Assembly: GCF_002575655.3 (NCBI RefSeq)
Contig: NC_053037.3
Location: forward strand, 141,557,207-141,621,206
Direction of reading: 5' to 3'
Origin: Aegilops tauschii subsp. strangulata
Taxonomy: Eukaryota > Streptophyta > Magnoliopsida > Poales > Poaceae
Length of the DNA: 64,000 nt
How positions within the stretch are numbered: position 1 is the stretch's first letter; each line of letters starts with the position of its first letter. Below the pieces are notes generated by a model. That model was given only the letters and a program-made list of their open reading frames with translations, ran no database searches and was not told the DNA's origin. The translations under genes and the position numbers were made by a program. Positions 12,414 through 23,428 of the stretch are shown piece after piece.

Positions 12414-13255
12414 TAGCAGCTCAACCCGGCAATCCGACCCATGGGTGGCCGCGCCCATGGGCACCCGACCCGAATGGGTAGGGTATGGGTCACCATATTC
12501 ACCCATGGGTAAACCCGATTAGTCATGGGTAGGGTATGGGCATAATGTTTTGCCCGTGGGTCACCTGATGGGTCACCCGATTAATATTAGTGATTAAAAT
12601 ATTATATTGTGTGTGGAAGTTTTGGTGAAGATACTTTCTAATTATAATTTCTTTAGAACCACTCAATGCTGCCAGTAGCTATGCATGTAACACAGCAGCT
12701 GAGAGCTTTTTTCCTACCGATGGCAAGTTGAACGCACGACTGCTATGCCAACAGCCCAAACAAGCTCGGCCCTGAATCATTTCTGTCATGCACACAACAC
12801 ACATATATCTATGATGGGCCAAGTCCTCAAAACAAATGATGGGCCTAAACGTAGATATGCAGCCACACGGGCACCGGCAAAAGTGGGCAGACGTAGGTAA
12901 TTTTAGTACCACCTCGCCTAGCCGAAGAGAAGTGCAGCTTCGGCATCACTATAAAGGTTGCAGGTGGACGCCTAGTTTCCTTACACTCCCCCATGTAAGT
13001 ATAGTGCGTACCTGAGGTTGGTTTGCCACTATAAAATTAGTATTGTGAGTGAAAATTGAAACAAATATAATAATTTTAGTACTGCCCGATGGGTGCCCGA
13101 TTAGGTCGGGTAACCCGATAGGTTCGGGCATGGGTCTTAGATCCTACCCATAGGTAGGGTCGTGGGCGCAAGCTTGACCTGATAGAGGGTTCGGGCATGC
13201 GTTTGTTTGAGGTTAACCCGGGCAAACCCGACCCGACTGCCAGGTTGAGTAGCAG
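12414..13255. mobile_element. 830-bp non-autonomous DNA transposon, hAT-like
   Basis: Present in this LTR and absent from its partner (compare 4210-4235), so the empty site is known. Ends are CTCAACCCGGCA (12420) and TGCCAGGTTGAG (13249), an imperfect 12-bp inverted repeat. TAGCAG is duplicated at 12414-12419 and 13250-13255. Both subterminal regions are packed with ACCCGA, GGGTA and CATGGG motifs in both orientations, as in hAT elements. hAT elements usually make 8-bp duplications and 7 of 8 bases match if extended, so the class is likely but not certain. No transposase ORF. Confidence 0.65.
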
Positions 13256-13999
13256 CGGCGTCGGTCTCGGTGTCTAGCGGGGGAAGAAACAATAAATATA
13301 ATGCAAACATATGCATGACATGACGCGGTGCTAGGTGTGCCCTAACGCGGTGATACCGGCGAAGGGGGGAAACATCCGGGAAAGTATTCTCGGTGTTCCG
13401 CGTTTTCGGACAGATGAACCAGAGGGGGAAAGTTGTGTGTTTGCTATGCTAGGGATGTGTGGCGGACGAACGGGCTGCGTATCCGGATTCGTCTCGTCGT
13501 TCTGAGCAACTTTCATGTACAAAGTATTTTTATCCGAGTTACGGATTATTTTATATCATTTTTTAAAGTTTTAATTCATTTTCTAATTTTTCAAGTTTTA
13601 ATGTTAATTCAAAATTAAAAGAATAAAATGCTACGGGTACCTAGAGTTGTACCCAACAGAATGTATGTGTGGCTGGCAGGTGGGGTCAAGGGGGTCTGGT
13701 CAGCATTTGACCAGTCAACTGTTGACTAGTCAACACGGTCAAACAGGACCCACCTGTCATGGACTAGGTCAACCCAGTCAACAGTTTGACTGGTCAAACT
13801 GGACAGGGGACCCACATGTCATTGACTCACAACTAATTAGCCTAGTTAATTAGTTTAATTAACATATTAATTAGGTTAATTAAACATAATTAATTAAGTT
13901 AATTAATTAATTCCGTTAATTAATTAAATAATTATTTAATATTTTTATTTATTATTATTTTTTTAAATCCTTTTTTAATAAAGGTTCTGGGGGCTGGGC

Positions 14000-14950
14000 C
14001 CCACGTGTCATTCGCCCAAGGGGCCGATGCGGGTTAGCGGGCGCTGGGTGCGGGCGCGTGCCCGAGAGGGCGCGGGGCACGCACGACGCACGCCGGCGGG
14101 GCGCGGGCGACTGGACCCAGGCGCCGGCCAGCAGCGCGGGACGGCGGCGGTGGTGGCTGCAGGAGGCCAGCGGCAGGGTTGGGGCGCGACGGGCGCGGTC
14201 CGGCGCAGTTCGGCGGAGGTGGATGTGGCCTGGACAAGGCCTGAGAAGGCGGTGCGGGTGCGGGGTGCGCAAGGGGACCATGGGCGTGGCGACGAACGGC
14301 AGCACGGGGCAGCGCAGGCGAGGGGCGAGCAGGTGCGGCACACAGCAGGGAGCGGTAGCCAGCAGGGTAGCAGTAGGCCGTGGCGAACGCGAGCGGAGGC
14401 GGGCGCGTCGAGCACAACATGGGTGGCACGGGCGAGCGTGGACATGCGAGAGCGGCGGCTGGAGCGGGCGCGGTCACGACGACGAGTGGTCCAGCGTGCG
14501 TCTGCGGTTGGAGCGAGCGGACGCCGGCAGCGAGCAACATGGCGAGGTGGTCGCGAGCGGCGGCGAAGGGGGTAGGGCGGCGGTCATGGATGACGGCGTT
14601 AGCAAGCGGGGCTGACGCGTGGAGAGGGCGGCCCGGGGTGCGGGCGACACGCGGGTGCGACGGGTGCGCGGTGAGCGGGGGGAGCGGAGGGAGGCAGGGC
14701 CTCACCGCGGGGCGTAGGGCACAGGGCAGTGGTGCTCGAGGTGGGGGACGGGGACGACGCACGCAGGGGAGGCAGTCCGGCGAGGGGGCGTTCTGGCGAG
14801 GCGGCTCCGACGTGGTCCAGGCGGCGGCGTCGATGTCCAGGGGCGGTGGGTTCGTGGTTCGTCCCCCGATCCAGATCTGGATCGGGGAGGGAGAGAGAGT
14901 GACGTGGTGGTGAGTGGGAGCGAGTGGGAGTGGTGGGGGTTAGGGTTTCG
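14000..14950 (-). other. GC-rich gene-like island, second LTR copy
   Basis: Counterpart of 5000-5990 with a telobox at 14940-14948 and a long minus-strand Pro/Ala/Arg frame (14762-14034). The ATG matching 5893 is changed here, which argues against a conserved protein. A poly(G) run at 14977-14988 flanks it. Confidence 0.45.
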
Positions 14951-15515
14951 GTGCCCAGGGGGATAAGGGAGTGCGGGGGGGGGGGGGGTGGGGGCGGCTA
15001 GGCCTTTGCCCAGTTGGGCTGGCCAGCTGGGCCACGGTTGGCCTTGGGGGTTTTTAGTTTTTCTTTTGTTCTATTTTATTTTTTTTTTCTTTTTATTTTT
15101 TTTCTTTTACTGTTTTCTCTAATTTCCAATATACCTTAGTTTTATTAAAATATCAAAGTTGTACCTGATTTAGTATATGTAAATATGCCACAACCACATT
15201 TAACTTGGCACATAAAGTAAAATAGTTTGTGATGGTTTATTATTATAAAAGCTTTTAAATAATTGTTTTTGTTGTTGTTTTATTCATCTTATAGTAGTTA
15301 AATATTTTATAAAGGTGTGGTTTCTCCACCATAAGTACCTATGCAATATTTGGTTCACTCCGAACATTTTAGTTTTAAAATTTGAAAACTTATATTGTTT
15401 GCTTGATTTTGAATTTGAATCGGTTTCGAACTAACGCGAGATTAGCAACAGTAATTGAAGTGACGTGGCATCATTAGCAGAGGGTTGTTGTAGCTTAATT
15501 ATCCGGGCGTCACAG

Positions 15516-16403
15516 ATTCGGTTCTATATCAACCACAATATTTTCCACCATGTTGCAAATGGCACAAATACTTATGAGATGTGGCAAAAGTTGGAGTCTA
15601 TGTATGAGAGGAAGACATCAATGAACAAAGCCTCGGTGATCAAAAGACTTGCAAAGCTTGAGAACCGAGATGGCACAAGTGTGATTGAGCACTTGAATGT
15701 CTTCCAATGGCATATAAATCAACTTTCAGCCATGAAGATCAACTTTGAGGATGTGGTGCAAGCATTGTTGCTGCTGAGTTCCATGCCTGATAGTTGGAAC
15801 ACGCTTGTTGTGTCACTTAGCAATTCAGCTCCGGATGGGAAGCTGACTTTGGAGATGGTGAAGAACAGTATGCTGAATGAAGAAGGCGGAAAGAAGGAAA
15901 AGGGTGATGCCTCTTCTTCTAATGCGTATGTGGCTAAAACCCATGGGAAGAATGAGAACCGTGGACGCAGCAATACAAGATTTCAGCAAGGCAAAAGCAA
16001 ATCCAGGGGGAGATCAAAGTCAAAACAGAGAAAAGATATTACTTGCTTTCATTGTGGCAATCCGGGACACATAAAGAGCGAGTGCAGGAAGTACAAAAGA
16101 GAGCTTGCAGAGGGGAAACTCACAAAGAAAACCGATCAAAAGGCTGAGAGCAGTTCAGCCATGACCGCAACAGATGAAGACTATCTAGTCACTGAAGATG
16201 AAGATTGGTATAGTGATGTTCGTGATGATGCCATGAGTTGGGTTGTGCATTCAGGTGCGTCCTTCCACATCACATCACACAAGGAGTATTTCACATCTTA
16301 CACTAGTGGTGTCACTGGCCAAGTGAGGATGGGAAATAGTGGTTCGTCAGCAATTGTTCGCAAGGGCTCTATATGCATTGAAACAAATACAGGTTGCAGA
16401 TTG
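15516..16403 (+). pseudogene. Copia gag C-terminal part and protease
   Basis: Continues the gag frame from 2426. It contains the Gag core (EMWQKLESMYERK, then a region ending NSMLNEEGGKKEKG), a basic linker, and a CCHC zinc knuckle CFHCGNPGHIKSEC (about 16050-16090). Protease follows. The active-site motif expected as D-S-G-A-S reads H-S-G-A-S because codon 16248-16250 is CAT, so the catalytic aspartate is lost and this copy cannot process its polyprotein. An Angela-type solo LTR interrupts the frame after 16403. Confidence 0.9.
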
Positions 16404-18143
16404 TATTGGGGAACGTAGTAATTTCAAAAAAAATCCTACGCACACGCAAGATCATGGTGATGCATAGCAACGAGAGGGGAGAGTGTGTCCACGTACCCTC
16501 GTAGACCGAAAGCGGAAGCGTTAGCACAACGCGATTGATGTAGTCGTACGTCTTCACGATCCGACCGATCAAGCACCGAACGCACGGCACCTCCGAGTTC
16601 TGCACACGTTCAACTCGATGACGTCCCTCGAACTCCGATCCAGCCGAGTGTTGAGGGAGAGTTTCGTCAGCACGACGGCGTGGTGACGATGATGATGTTC
16701 TACCAACGCAAGGCTTCGCCTAAGCACCGCTACGATATTATCGAGGTGGATTATGGTGGAGGGGGGCACCGCACACGGCTAAGAGATCAATGATCAATTG
16801 TTGGGTCTATGGGGTGCCCCCCTCCTCCGTATATAAAGGGGGAGAGGACGATAGGGCCGGCCAAGGGGGGTGGCGCGCCCTAGGAGGGGGAAAGCTACTA
16901 CAAGTAGGTTTGCCCCTCCCTTTCCTAGTCCAAGAAGGAGGGGGAAGGAAGGAGTGGGAGAGGGGAAAGGCAAGGGGGGCGCCCCCCCCCCCTTCCTTGT
17001 CCTATTCGGACTCAAGGGGAGGGGGCGCGCCTCTTGCCCTGGACGGCCCCTCTCTCTTTCCACTAGGGCCCAACAAGGCCCATTAGTTCCCGGGGGGGTC
17101 CGGTAACCCCCGGTACTCCGATAAATGTCCGGAACCTTCCGGAACCTTTCTGGTGTCCAAACATAGTCGTCCAATATATCGATCTTTATGTCTCGACCAT
17201 TTGGAGACCCCTCATCATGTCCGTGATCACATCCGGGACTCCTAACTACCTTCGGTACATCAAAATACATAAACTCATAATATAACCGTCATCGAACTTT
17301 AAGCGTGCGGACCCTACGGGTTCGAGAACTATGTAGACATGACCGAGACACGTCTCCGGTCAATAACCAATAGCGGAACCTGGATGCTCATATTGGGTCC
17401 CACATATTCTACGAAGATCTTTATTGGTCAAACCGCATAACAACATACGTTGTTCCCTTTGTCATCGGTATGTTACTTGCCCGAGATTCGATCGTCGGTA
17501 TCTCAATACCTAGTTCAATCTCGTTACCGGCAAGTCTCTTTACTCGTTCCGTAATGCATCATCCCGCAACTAACTCATTAGTCACATTGCTTGCAAGGCT
17601 TATAGTGATGTGCATTACCGAGAGGGCCCAGAGATACCTCTCTGACAATCGGAGTGACAAATCCTAATCTCGAAATACGCAAACCCAACAAGTACCTTTG
17701 GAGACACCTGTAGAGCACCTTTATAATCACCCATTTACGTTGTGATGTTTGGTAGCACACAAAGTGTTCCTCCGGTAAACGGGAGTTGCATAATCTCATA
17801 GTCATAGGAACATGTATAAGTCATGAAGAAAGCAATAGCAACATACTAAACGATCAAGTGCTAAGAGAACGGAATGGGTCAAGTCAATCACATCATTCTC
17901 TAATGATGTGATCCCGTTAATCAAATGACAACTCATGTCTATGGCAAGGAAACTTAACCATCTTTGATTCAACGAGCTAGTCAAGTAGAGGCATACTAGT
18001 GACACTCTGTTTGTCTATGTATTCACACATGTATTATGTTTCCGATTAATACAATTCTAGCATGAATAATAAACATTTATCATGATATAAGGAAATAAAT
18101 AATAACTTTATTATTGCCTCTAGGGCATATTTCCTTCAGATTG
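16399..18143 (-). mobile_element. Angela/WIS-type Copia solo LTR, antisense, with GATTG target duplication
   Basis: 16404-18138 (1735 bp) is a complete LTR of the abundant Triticeae Angela/WIS family. Its left end reads ATTGGGGAACGTAGTAATTT and its right end GCCTCTAGGGCATATTTCC, the reverse complements of the known LTR 3' and 5' ends. GATTG is perfectly duplicated at 16399-16403 and 18139-18143. No internal region remains, so it arose by recombination between two LTRs. The TG terminus has become TA. Its 1740-bp footprint (LTR plus one duplication) is a multiple of three. Confidence 0.92.
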
Positions 18144-19001
18144 GTGGTCGATGATGTGAGGCATGTTCCCGACATAAGGCTGGATTTGTCGTCAGTGGGC
18201 AGGCTTGATGATATCAAACATCCTAGTTATTTTGGTGAAGGAAAATGGAAGCTCACCAAAGGCTCTTTGATTGCGGCTCGAGGAAGTAAGCAAGGTAATC
18301 TCTATGTGACTAAAACCAAGTTGTGCAATGAGGTGTTGAACATTTCTGAAAAAGACACTTCGATTGAATTGTGGCACAAGAGGCTTGGGCATATGAGTGA
18401 GAAGGGCATGCATGCTCTTGCTCGCATGAATTACCTCCCTGAGTTGAAAGGTGTATCCTTGAAACCCTGTGCACATTGTTTTGCTGGCGAACAACATAGG
18501 GTTGCATTTCGTACACTCCCTCCACATCGTGCAGAAAATGTTCTTGATATTGTGCACACTGATGTTTGCTCCACGACTGAAAAATCTCATGGTGGAGCAT
18601 TATACTTTGTGACTTTTATTGATGACCATTCCAGAAAGGTTTTTGTGTATGTGCTGAAACACAAATACCAGACGCTTGAAGCCTTCAAGGAGTTCCATGC
18701 CAAGGTTGAAAGAGAAACTGGCAGGAAATTGAAGTGCGTAAGATCAGACAATGGTGGTGAATACAGAGGTCCTTTTGAAAGGTATTACAGAAATGTTGGC
18801 ATCAGGCTTGAGAAGAGTCCACCAAAGACACCTCAGCTCAATGGTCTTGCAGAGATAATGAACAGGACACTCACAGAGAGGGTCACAGCTATGCTCTCTC
18901 ATGCTCATTTACCTAATTCTTTTTGGGCTGAAGCATTGATGAATGCTATGTATGTGGTTAACCTATCTCCCTCAGTTCCTCTTGCAGGTGATATTCCTTA
19001 G
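18144..19001 (+). pseudogene. Copia GAG-pre-integrase and integrase core
   Basis: Resumes the frame after the solo LTR. It shows the pre-integrase motif ELWHKRLGHMSEKGM (about 18363-18407), then the integrase core with HTD (about 18558), RSDNGGEY (about 18742) and an NGLAEIMNRT segment bearing the catalytic Glu (about 18841). The D-D-E triad is visible. It ends at TAG 18999-19001, where relatives have a Glu codon before RVWSGKEVSYKHLKVFGC, so this is a one-base nonsense mutation. The frame continues at 19002. Confidence 0.93.
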
Positions 19002-20561
19002 AGAGTTTGGTCAGGGAAGGAGGTATCATACAAGCACTTGAAGGTCTTTGGTTGCAGGGCATTTGTACATGTTCCAAGGGACGAGAGATCCAAGCTTGAT
19101 CGCAAGACAAAGCAGTGCATCTACCTCAGCCAACCAAGTGAAGAGTTCGGCTACAGGTTGTGGGATCCAACAAATAGGAAGATTGTGAGAAGCCGAGATG
19201 TGGTGTTCATTAAAGATGAAACAATAAAAGATATTGGGAAACCAGAGAAGCCAATGACCAGCACACCTCAGGTTGACTTGGACCCAATCTGTCCTCCTCT
19301 TGTGCATGACAATCATGGGGGAGATGATGACACTGAAGACAGTGGAGATGCAACTGATCAAGGCAGTACAAGTCAAAGTGGCGAGCAGCCATCAAGTGAT
19401 GATGATGATGATGTTGGTAATGATGATGCCAATGAAAATCCACCTGATTCACCACCAGTGCAGCAGCAAAGAAGAAGTGAAAGAGTTCACATTCCTTCTT
19501 CTAAATATCCACCACATCAATATGTGTTGATGACAGATGCAGGTGAGCCCTCATGCTATGAGGAGGCAATGTCTGATGAGAACAAAGAAGAATGGTCAGA
19601 AGCCATGCAGGATGAGATGAATTCCCTGTATGAGAATGATACTTTTGAGTTGGTGAATCTGCCAAAGGGCAAGAAAGCACGCAAGAACAAGTGGGTGTAC
19701 AGAGTGAAGACTAAAGAAAACACCTCACATCCAAGGTACAAGGCCAGATTGGTTGTGAAAGGATTCGGTCAGAAAAAGGGCATTGATTATGACGAGATAT
19801 TCTCTCCGGTGGTCAAGATGTCTTCGATCCGAGTTGTGCTTGGCATGGCTGCCACCATGGACTTGGAAATTGAACAACTTGATGTGAAGACTGCATTCTT
19901 ACATGGTGACCTAGAGGAGGAGATATACATGGAGCAGCCAGAGGGATTCATGGTTGCAGGCAAGGAGCACTTAGTTTGCAAATTGAAGAAGAGCTTGTAT
20001 GGCTTGAAGCAAGCTCCTCAGCAGTGGTACAAGAAGTTTGAGTCTTTTATGACTGGGCTTGGTTACCATAAAGCACAACCTGATCATTGTGTCTTTATGA
20101 AGAGGTACACCGAGGGTGACTTCATTATTGTCTTGTTATATGTTGATGATATGCTGATTGTTGGAAATGGCACAAAGAGGATTGCTCTCCTCAAGAAGGC
20201 ATTGAGTAAATCATTTGCCATGAAGGATTTAAGACCAGCTAAGCAAATACTTGGCATGAAGATCTCCCGTGATAGATCAAAGAAGCTGCTTTGGCTCTCA
20301 CAGGAAAGATACATTGAGAAGGTACTTGAAAGGTTCAATATGAAAGATGCAAAATCTGTTATCTCTCCGCTTGCAGGCCATCACAAACTGACTTCAAAAC
20401 AATGTCCTACAAGAAAGAAGGAGAAAGAAGAAATGAGGAAAGTACCTTACCAATCTGTTGTGGGCAGTTTGATGTATGCCATGATATGCACTAGGCCTGA
20501 CATTGCCTATGCAGTTGGAGTTGTTAGCCGGTTCATGACAAATCCAGGTAAAACTCACTAG
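19002..20561 (+). pseudogene. Copia integrase C-terminus and reverse transcriptase
   Basis: Starts with the integrase tail (HLKVFGCRAFVHV), an acidic linker with a GAT-repeat poly-Asp run (about 19400), then the reverse transcriptase: NKWVYRVKTKE, ARLVVKGFGQKKGIDY, QLDVKTAFLHGDLEEEIYM, SLYGLKQAPQQWYKKF and the catalytic YVDDM (about 20140). All RT motifs look intact. It stops at TAG 20559-20561 within KTH-stop-EVVKWILRYLKGT, where relatives have Trp, consistent with TGG to TAG. The most similar plant lineage is Tork/Tnt1. Confidence 0.93.
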
Positions 20562-21110
20562 GAAGTAGTGAAGTGGATTCTTAGGTATCTCAAGGGTACT
20601 TCTACATCTTGTTTATGCTTTGAAAGCGGTGATCCTGTATTGCAGGGCTATACATATGCAGATTATGCAGGTGACAAGGATCGTAGGAAGTCCACATCCG
20701 GATACCTGATGACTTATGCAGGGGGAGCAGTGTCATGGCAATCAAGATTGCAGAAATGCGTTTCTACATCAACTACAGAAGCTCAGTACATTGCAGCAGT
20801 TGATGCTGGCAAGGAAGTTTTGTCGATGAAGAACTTCTTGCAAGAGCTCGGCATGAAGCAAGAGAAGTATGTTCTGTTTTGTGACAGTCAGAGTGCTATT
20901 CATCTTGCCAAGAATTCAAGCTATCACTCTCGAACCAAGCACATTGATGTGAGGTACCATTGGATTCAAGATGTCGTGAGTTCCAAGTTGCTGAAACTTG
21001 AGAAGATCCATACCGACGACAATGGTTCAGATATGATGACCAAGATATTGCCAAATGAGAAGCTACAAGCATGTTGCAAGGTAGCGGGCATGGCAGTGCC
21101 CCCCTCATGA
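20562..21110 (+). pseudogene. Copia RNase H domain
   Basis: Same frame after the nonsense codon, reaching its natural stop at 21108-21110. Motifs: KWILRYLKGT, KSTSGYLMTYAGGAVSWQS, STTEAQYIAA, CDSQSAIHLAKN and SRTKHIDVRYHWIQD. The motif that normally reads T-D-A-D reads T-Y-A-D (about 20655). I infer loss of the first catalytic Asp, by GAT to TAT. The polypurine tract and 3' LTR follow directly. Confidence 0.9.
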
Positions 21111-21111
21111 G

Positions 21112-21126
21112 TCGGAGGGGGAGATT
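21112..21126 (+). other. Polypurine tract of the Copia element
   Basis: Purine-rich cggagggggagattt immediately before the LTR start TGTTGAGATATCC. It is the standard plus-strand primer position. Confidence 0.85.
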
Positions 21127-21911
21127 TGTTGAGATATCCTCCTCATGTGGGCTGTGAGGAGATGACCATTTAAGGCCTTTTAGGCAGCCCAAAGAGGTGC
21201 AGAAGCCCACTACCCATTAGGGTTATGACCTAGGGTCATTTTGGACTTTGCACATGAGTGGATGGGGATGCTTTACCCTCCATCCAGCAGCCACCATCAA
21301 GTGTGACGAAAATCAGTTCATCCTCCAAGGGAGAAGAGAGAAAACCATGAGAGCAAGGAAAGAAGAGGAAGATTGAAGGAAGAAGCAAAGGGAGCTCCTC
21401 CCCAAGGTTGTGATGGTCCAGATCCACTACCTTGACTCCTTCAACCTTCGGTTCCACCATCTTTGGTGAGATTGTTCCAATCCCTAGTTCTTGAGCCCCA
21501 AACCTTATTGTGTTCATCTAAGATTCAGAAATCTTGATGTATGAGATCCTCTAGTGCTGTCTAGAGAAGAACTTGTTGTATCCCACATTTGATAATAGTG
21601 GAATAGGATTTGGGTGGCTTCGGCCCGTGGTTTTTCCCCTCAAGTTGAGGCGTTTTCCACGTAAAAATCTGGTGCCTCTTTGTTGATGCTTGATGCTGTC
21701 CAAAAACTTACTCCTACCACAAGACACTTGGCTGAGGAGTGTCTTGCCTATTGAGTAACATTTTTTCTACCTCCATATATGTTGCTGCATATGTTTCCTT
21801 TCGTGCTAAGCAACGGTCCTTGAGTTAGTACATGATGTGGTGCTGAGATTACTTGTTTCCGCTGCAGTTATCAGTTAACCACAAGTGTATTTGTGTGTTA
21901 ATTTCCCAACA
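21127..21911 (+). repeat. Copia element, 3' LTR (785 bp)
   Basis: Begins TGTTGAGATA and ends TTCCCAACA, giving the TG...CA and TGTTG/CAACA termini of Copia LTRs. Its last about 293 bp match the 5' LTR remnant at 1863-2153. The right flank is gacct. The matching left target duplication cannot be seen because the 5' LTR start is missing from the window. Confidence 0.93.
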
Positions 21912-22170
21912 GACCTGAAAGGTACGCCCCAATTGATTATGTAGCTTTACCCAAATAACTAAAAAAACTAAGTAAAGGAGCAACAGAACATACAAATCTT
22001 ACTAAATGACGATACCCACACCAAACTTATGTTTAGTTAATGTAGCTGAAGTTCTACAATTTTTGGCGGATTAACATACACGACATGATGTTCTTGTACA
22101 TGACATCAACACACATAAGAATCTTACTACGTATACTAGGAAAATATCATCTATAGTTCAAAAAGCTTAC
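21912..22170. other. Spacer between the Copia element and the THG1-like pseudogene
   Basis: 259 bp of AT-rich sequence. It lies where the next downstream exon of the minus-strand THG1-like gene would be expected, but no exon-like match is visible. The Copia insertion probably cut the gene off here. Confidence 0.5.
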
Positions 22171-23113
22171 AGTCCGCTTGCCTCCATGCCAAATAATCAC
22201 GAATGGTCTTCATATTTGGATAGCATACAACTCACCCATCAAACTGTAGAGGCTCTCTCAACTCTTTACTTGAAAAGAAATATTTCCACTTCATCACGTA
22301 CACAGATGTGAAGTAAGAAACACATGATGAGAGAATTTTGCTTTAATTATTGGTAGAGAAGTCAATATCATTAGATCTTATAACTGAATGGTTCAAACAG
22401 TTTTGGGTATGGAAATTATATCATAAATAAATCAGTGAAGAAGTGAACAAATCAAGTAAGGTACCTTTCTCGTCTTTCTGTCAAAAAAAAGTTTGCTCTT
22501 TGAAAACAAAACCGCAGATTATTGCCCAAGAAGACAGCCCGAGCAATTGAAAATAGCGTCTCCATTCACAATATTATTTGCATACAATTATTTTAACGTA
22601 AAATCTGCATGCAATTTTACAATTTAACTTTCATCAGAAGATGGTGTACAGGTTATACCTTCACTCGTCGCTAACACCATAAGCAAATAGTATGTCAGGA
22701 AATTTCTCAAGCATAGAGCTGGCACAAGTGTTCATCAATCTTAAAGCACTCTCCTCATTTGGTTTCTCGAAGGCGTGTATCTTCAAGAATCTAAAAAATA
22801 TATAACTGAAATTAATGGGCACGGGACAAAACAACAAAGATAAAGTATTTGTAGTCTGAAGAAACAGTAATTCCCAAGTAAAAAATCAAGGAAAAGACAT
22901 TGGCACATGAACTAGATTAAGAACTTTCACATGGCCAAATGATTGATGAAGTTGCTTAACCACTCCTCTTTTTTTTGTCCTTTTTGAAGGAAGAAATGAA
23001 CTGTACCGGTGAAAATGGCAGGCATTGACGCGGACGACGGTCCAGCTAGAGGCCCGGAGGTGAAGGTAGAACTCAAACTCCCTCTTCACATACTCATACT
23101 CGATATTGGCCAT
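22171..23113 (-). pseudogene. tRNA-His guanylyltransferase (THG1)-like pseudogene, 3'-truncated
   Basis: Thg1 adds the extra 5' G to tRNA-His. Four exon remnants lie on the minus strand. 23113-23007 reads MANIEYEYVKREFEF ... VVRVNACHFHR. 22790-22659 reads IHAFEKPNEESALRLMN ... FAYGVSDE. About 22515-22465 reads FVFKEQ. 22340-22171 reads YVMKWKYFF ... IRDYLAWRQADC. Donors CACCG|GTACAG and GAAG|GTATAA and acceptor TTTTAG|ATTC look usable. Damage: the metal-binding R-I-D-G motif reads R-V-N-A; a stop follows SDE; frame disruption and a lost AG acceptor at exon 3; an in-frame TGA after FDG. The 3' half is absent next to the Copia element. Identification rests on remembered family motifs. Confidence 0.82.
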
Positions 23114-23404
23114 CACACATGCCACAAGACACCAGCTCTTTGTGCTACACCTTAAAACTCTAGCAACTTAGGTGAAATCTGCATTGCATGTTTGGCACAA
23201 GCATTTTTGGATTTTACAGTTTTGCCGTCGTAAATGAGCTAATTTCTCTGGTGGTGACATTGTTAATGCTTTTTATTTTTCTATTATAGCAAGAGGTGAT
23301 GTTAAACATGACAAAAAATAACCACATTTCCCTGCCCCGAAGACTGTTCTAGTGTTAACCAAAAGTAGAATAGCAACGGCATAGCAGAAAAAAATGACGT
23401 TAAT
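23114..23404. other. 5' flank of the THG1-like pseudogene
   Basis: About 290 bp upstream of the pseudogene ATG (minus strand), AT-rich, with no recognised feature. It ends at the LINE poly(T). Confidence 0.4.
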
Positions 23405-23428
23405 TTTTTTTTGAGAAATCTCGCCACT

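Larger units (their letters stand above)
2427..15514 (-). mobile_element. Nested Gypsy-type LTR retrotransposon, minus orientation, very long LTRs
   Basis: Outer ends are TGTGACGCCC and GGGCGTCACA. Flanks are gattt (2422-2426) and gattc (15515-15519), a 5-bp target duplication with one transition. LTRs are 2427-6534 and 10648-15514; the internal region is only about 4.1 kb. Orientation comes from the sequence just inside the left LTR: read on the minus strand it gives a run ending CTCGGGACGAGATTTCTTG and a purine tract before the LTR start, the standard plant Gypsy 3' end. No intact gag or pol is present. It inserted into the Copia gag. Confidence 0.85.
10648..15514 (-). repeat. 5' LTR of the nested Gypsy element (with an inserted DNA element)
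   Basis: Collinear with 2448-6534 from 'gtacactaatcat' onward. It lacks the 21 terminal bases present in the other copy (2427-2447), and with them the primer binding site. It carries an extra 830-bp insertion at 12420-13249 that the other LTR does not have. The outer end GGGCGTCACA is intact. Confidence 0.85.

Noticed and set aside
14034..14762. 242-codon ORF and overlapping plus-strand ORFs
   Set aside because: Several frames on both strands are open at once because of high GC. No domain is present.
16794..17270. 158-codon minus-strand ORF
   Set aside because: It lies wholly inside the Angela-type solo LTR, which is non-coding.
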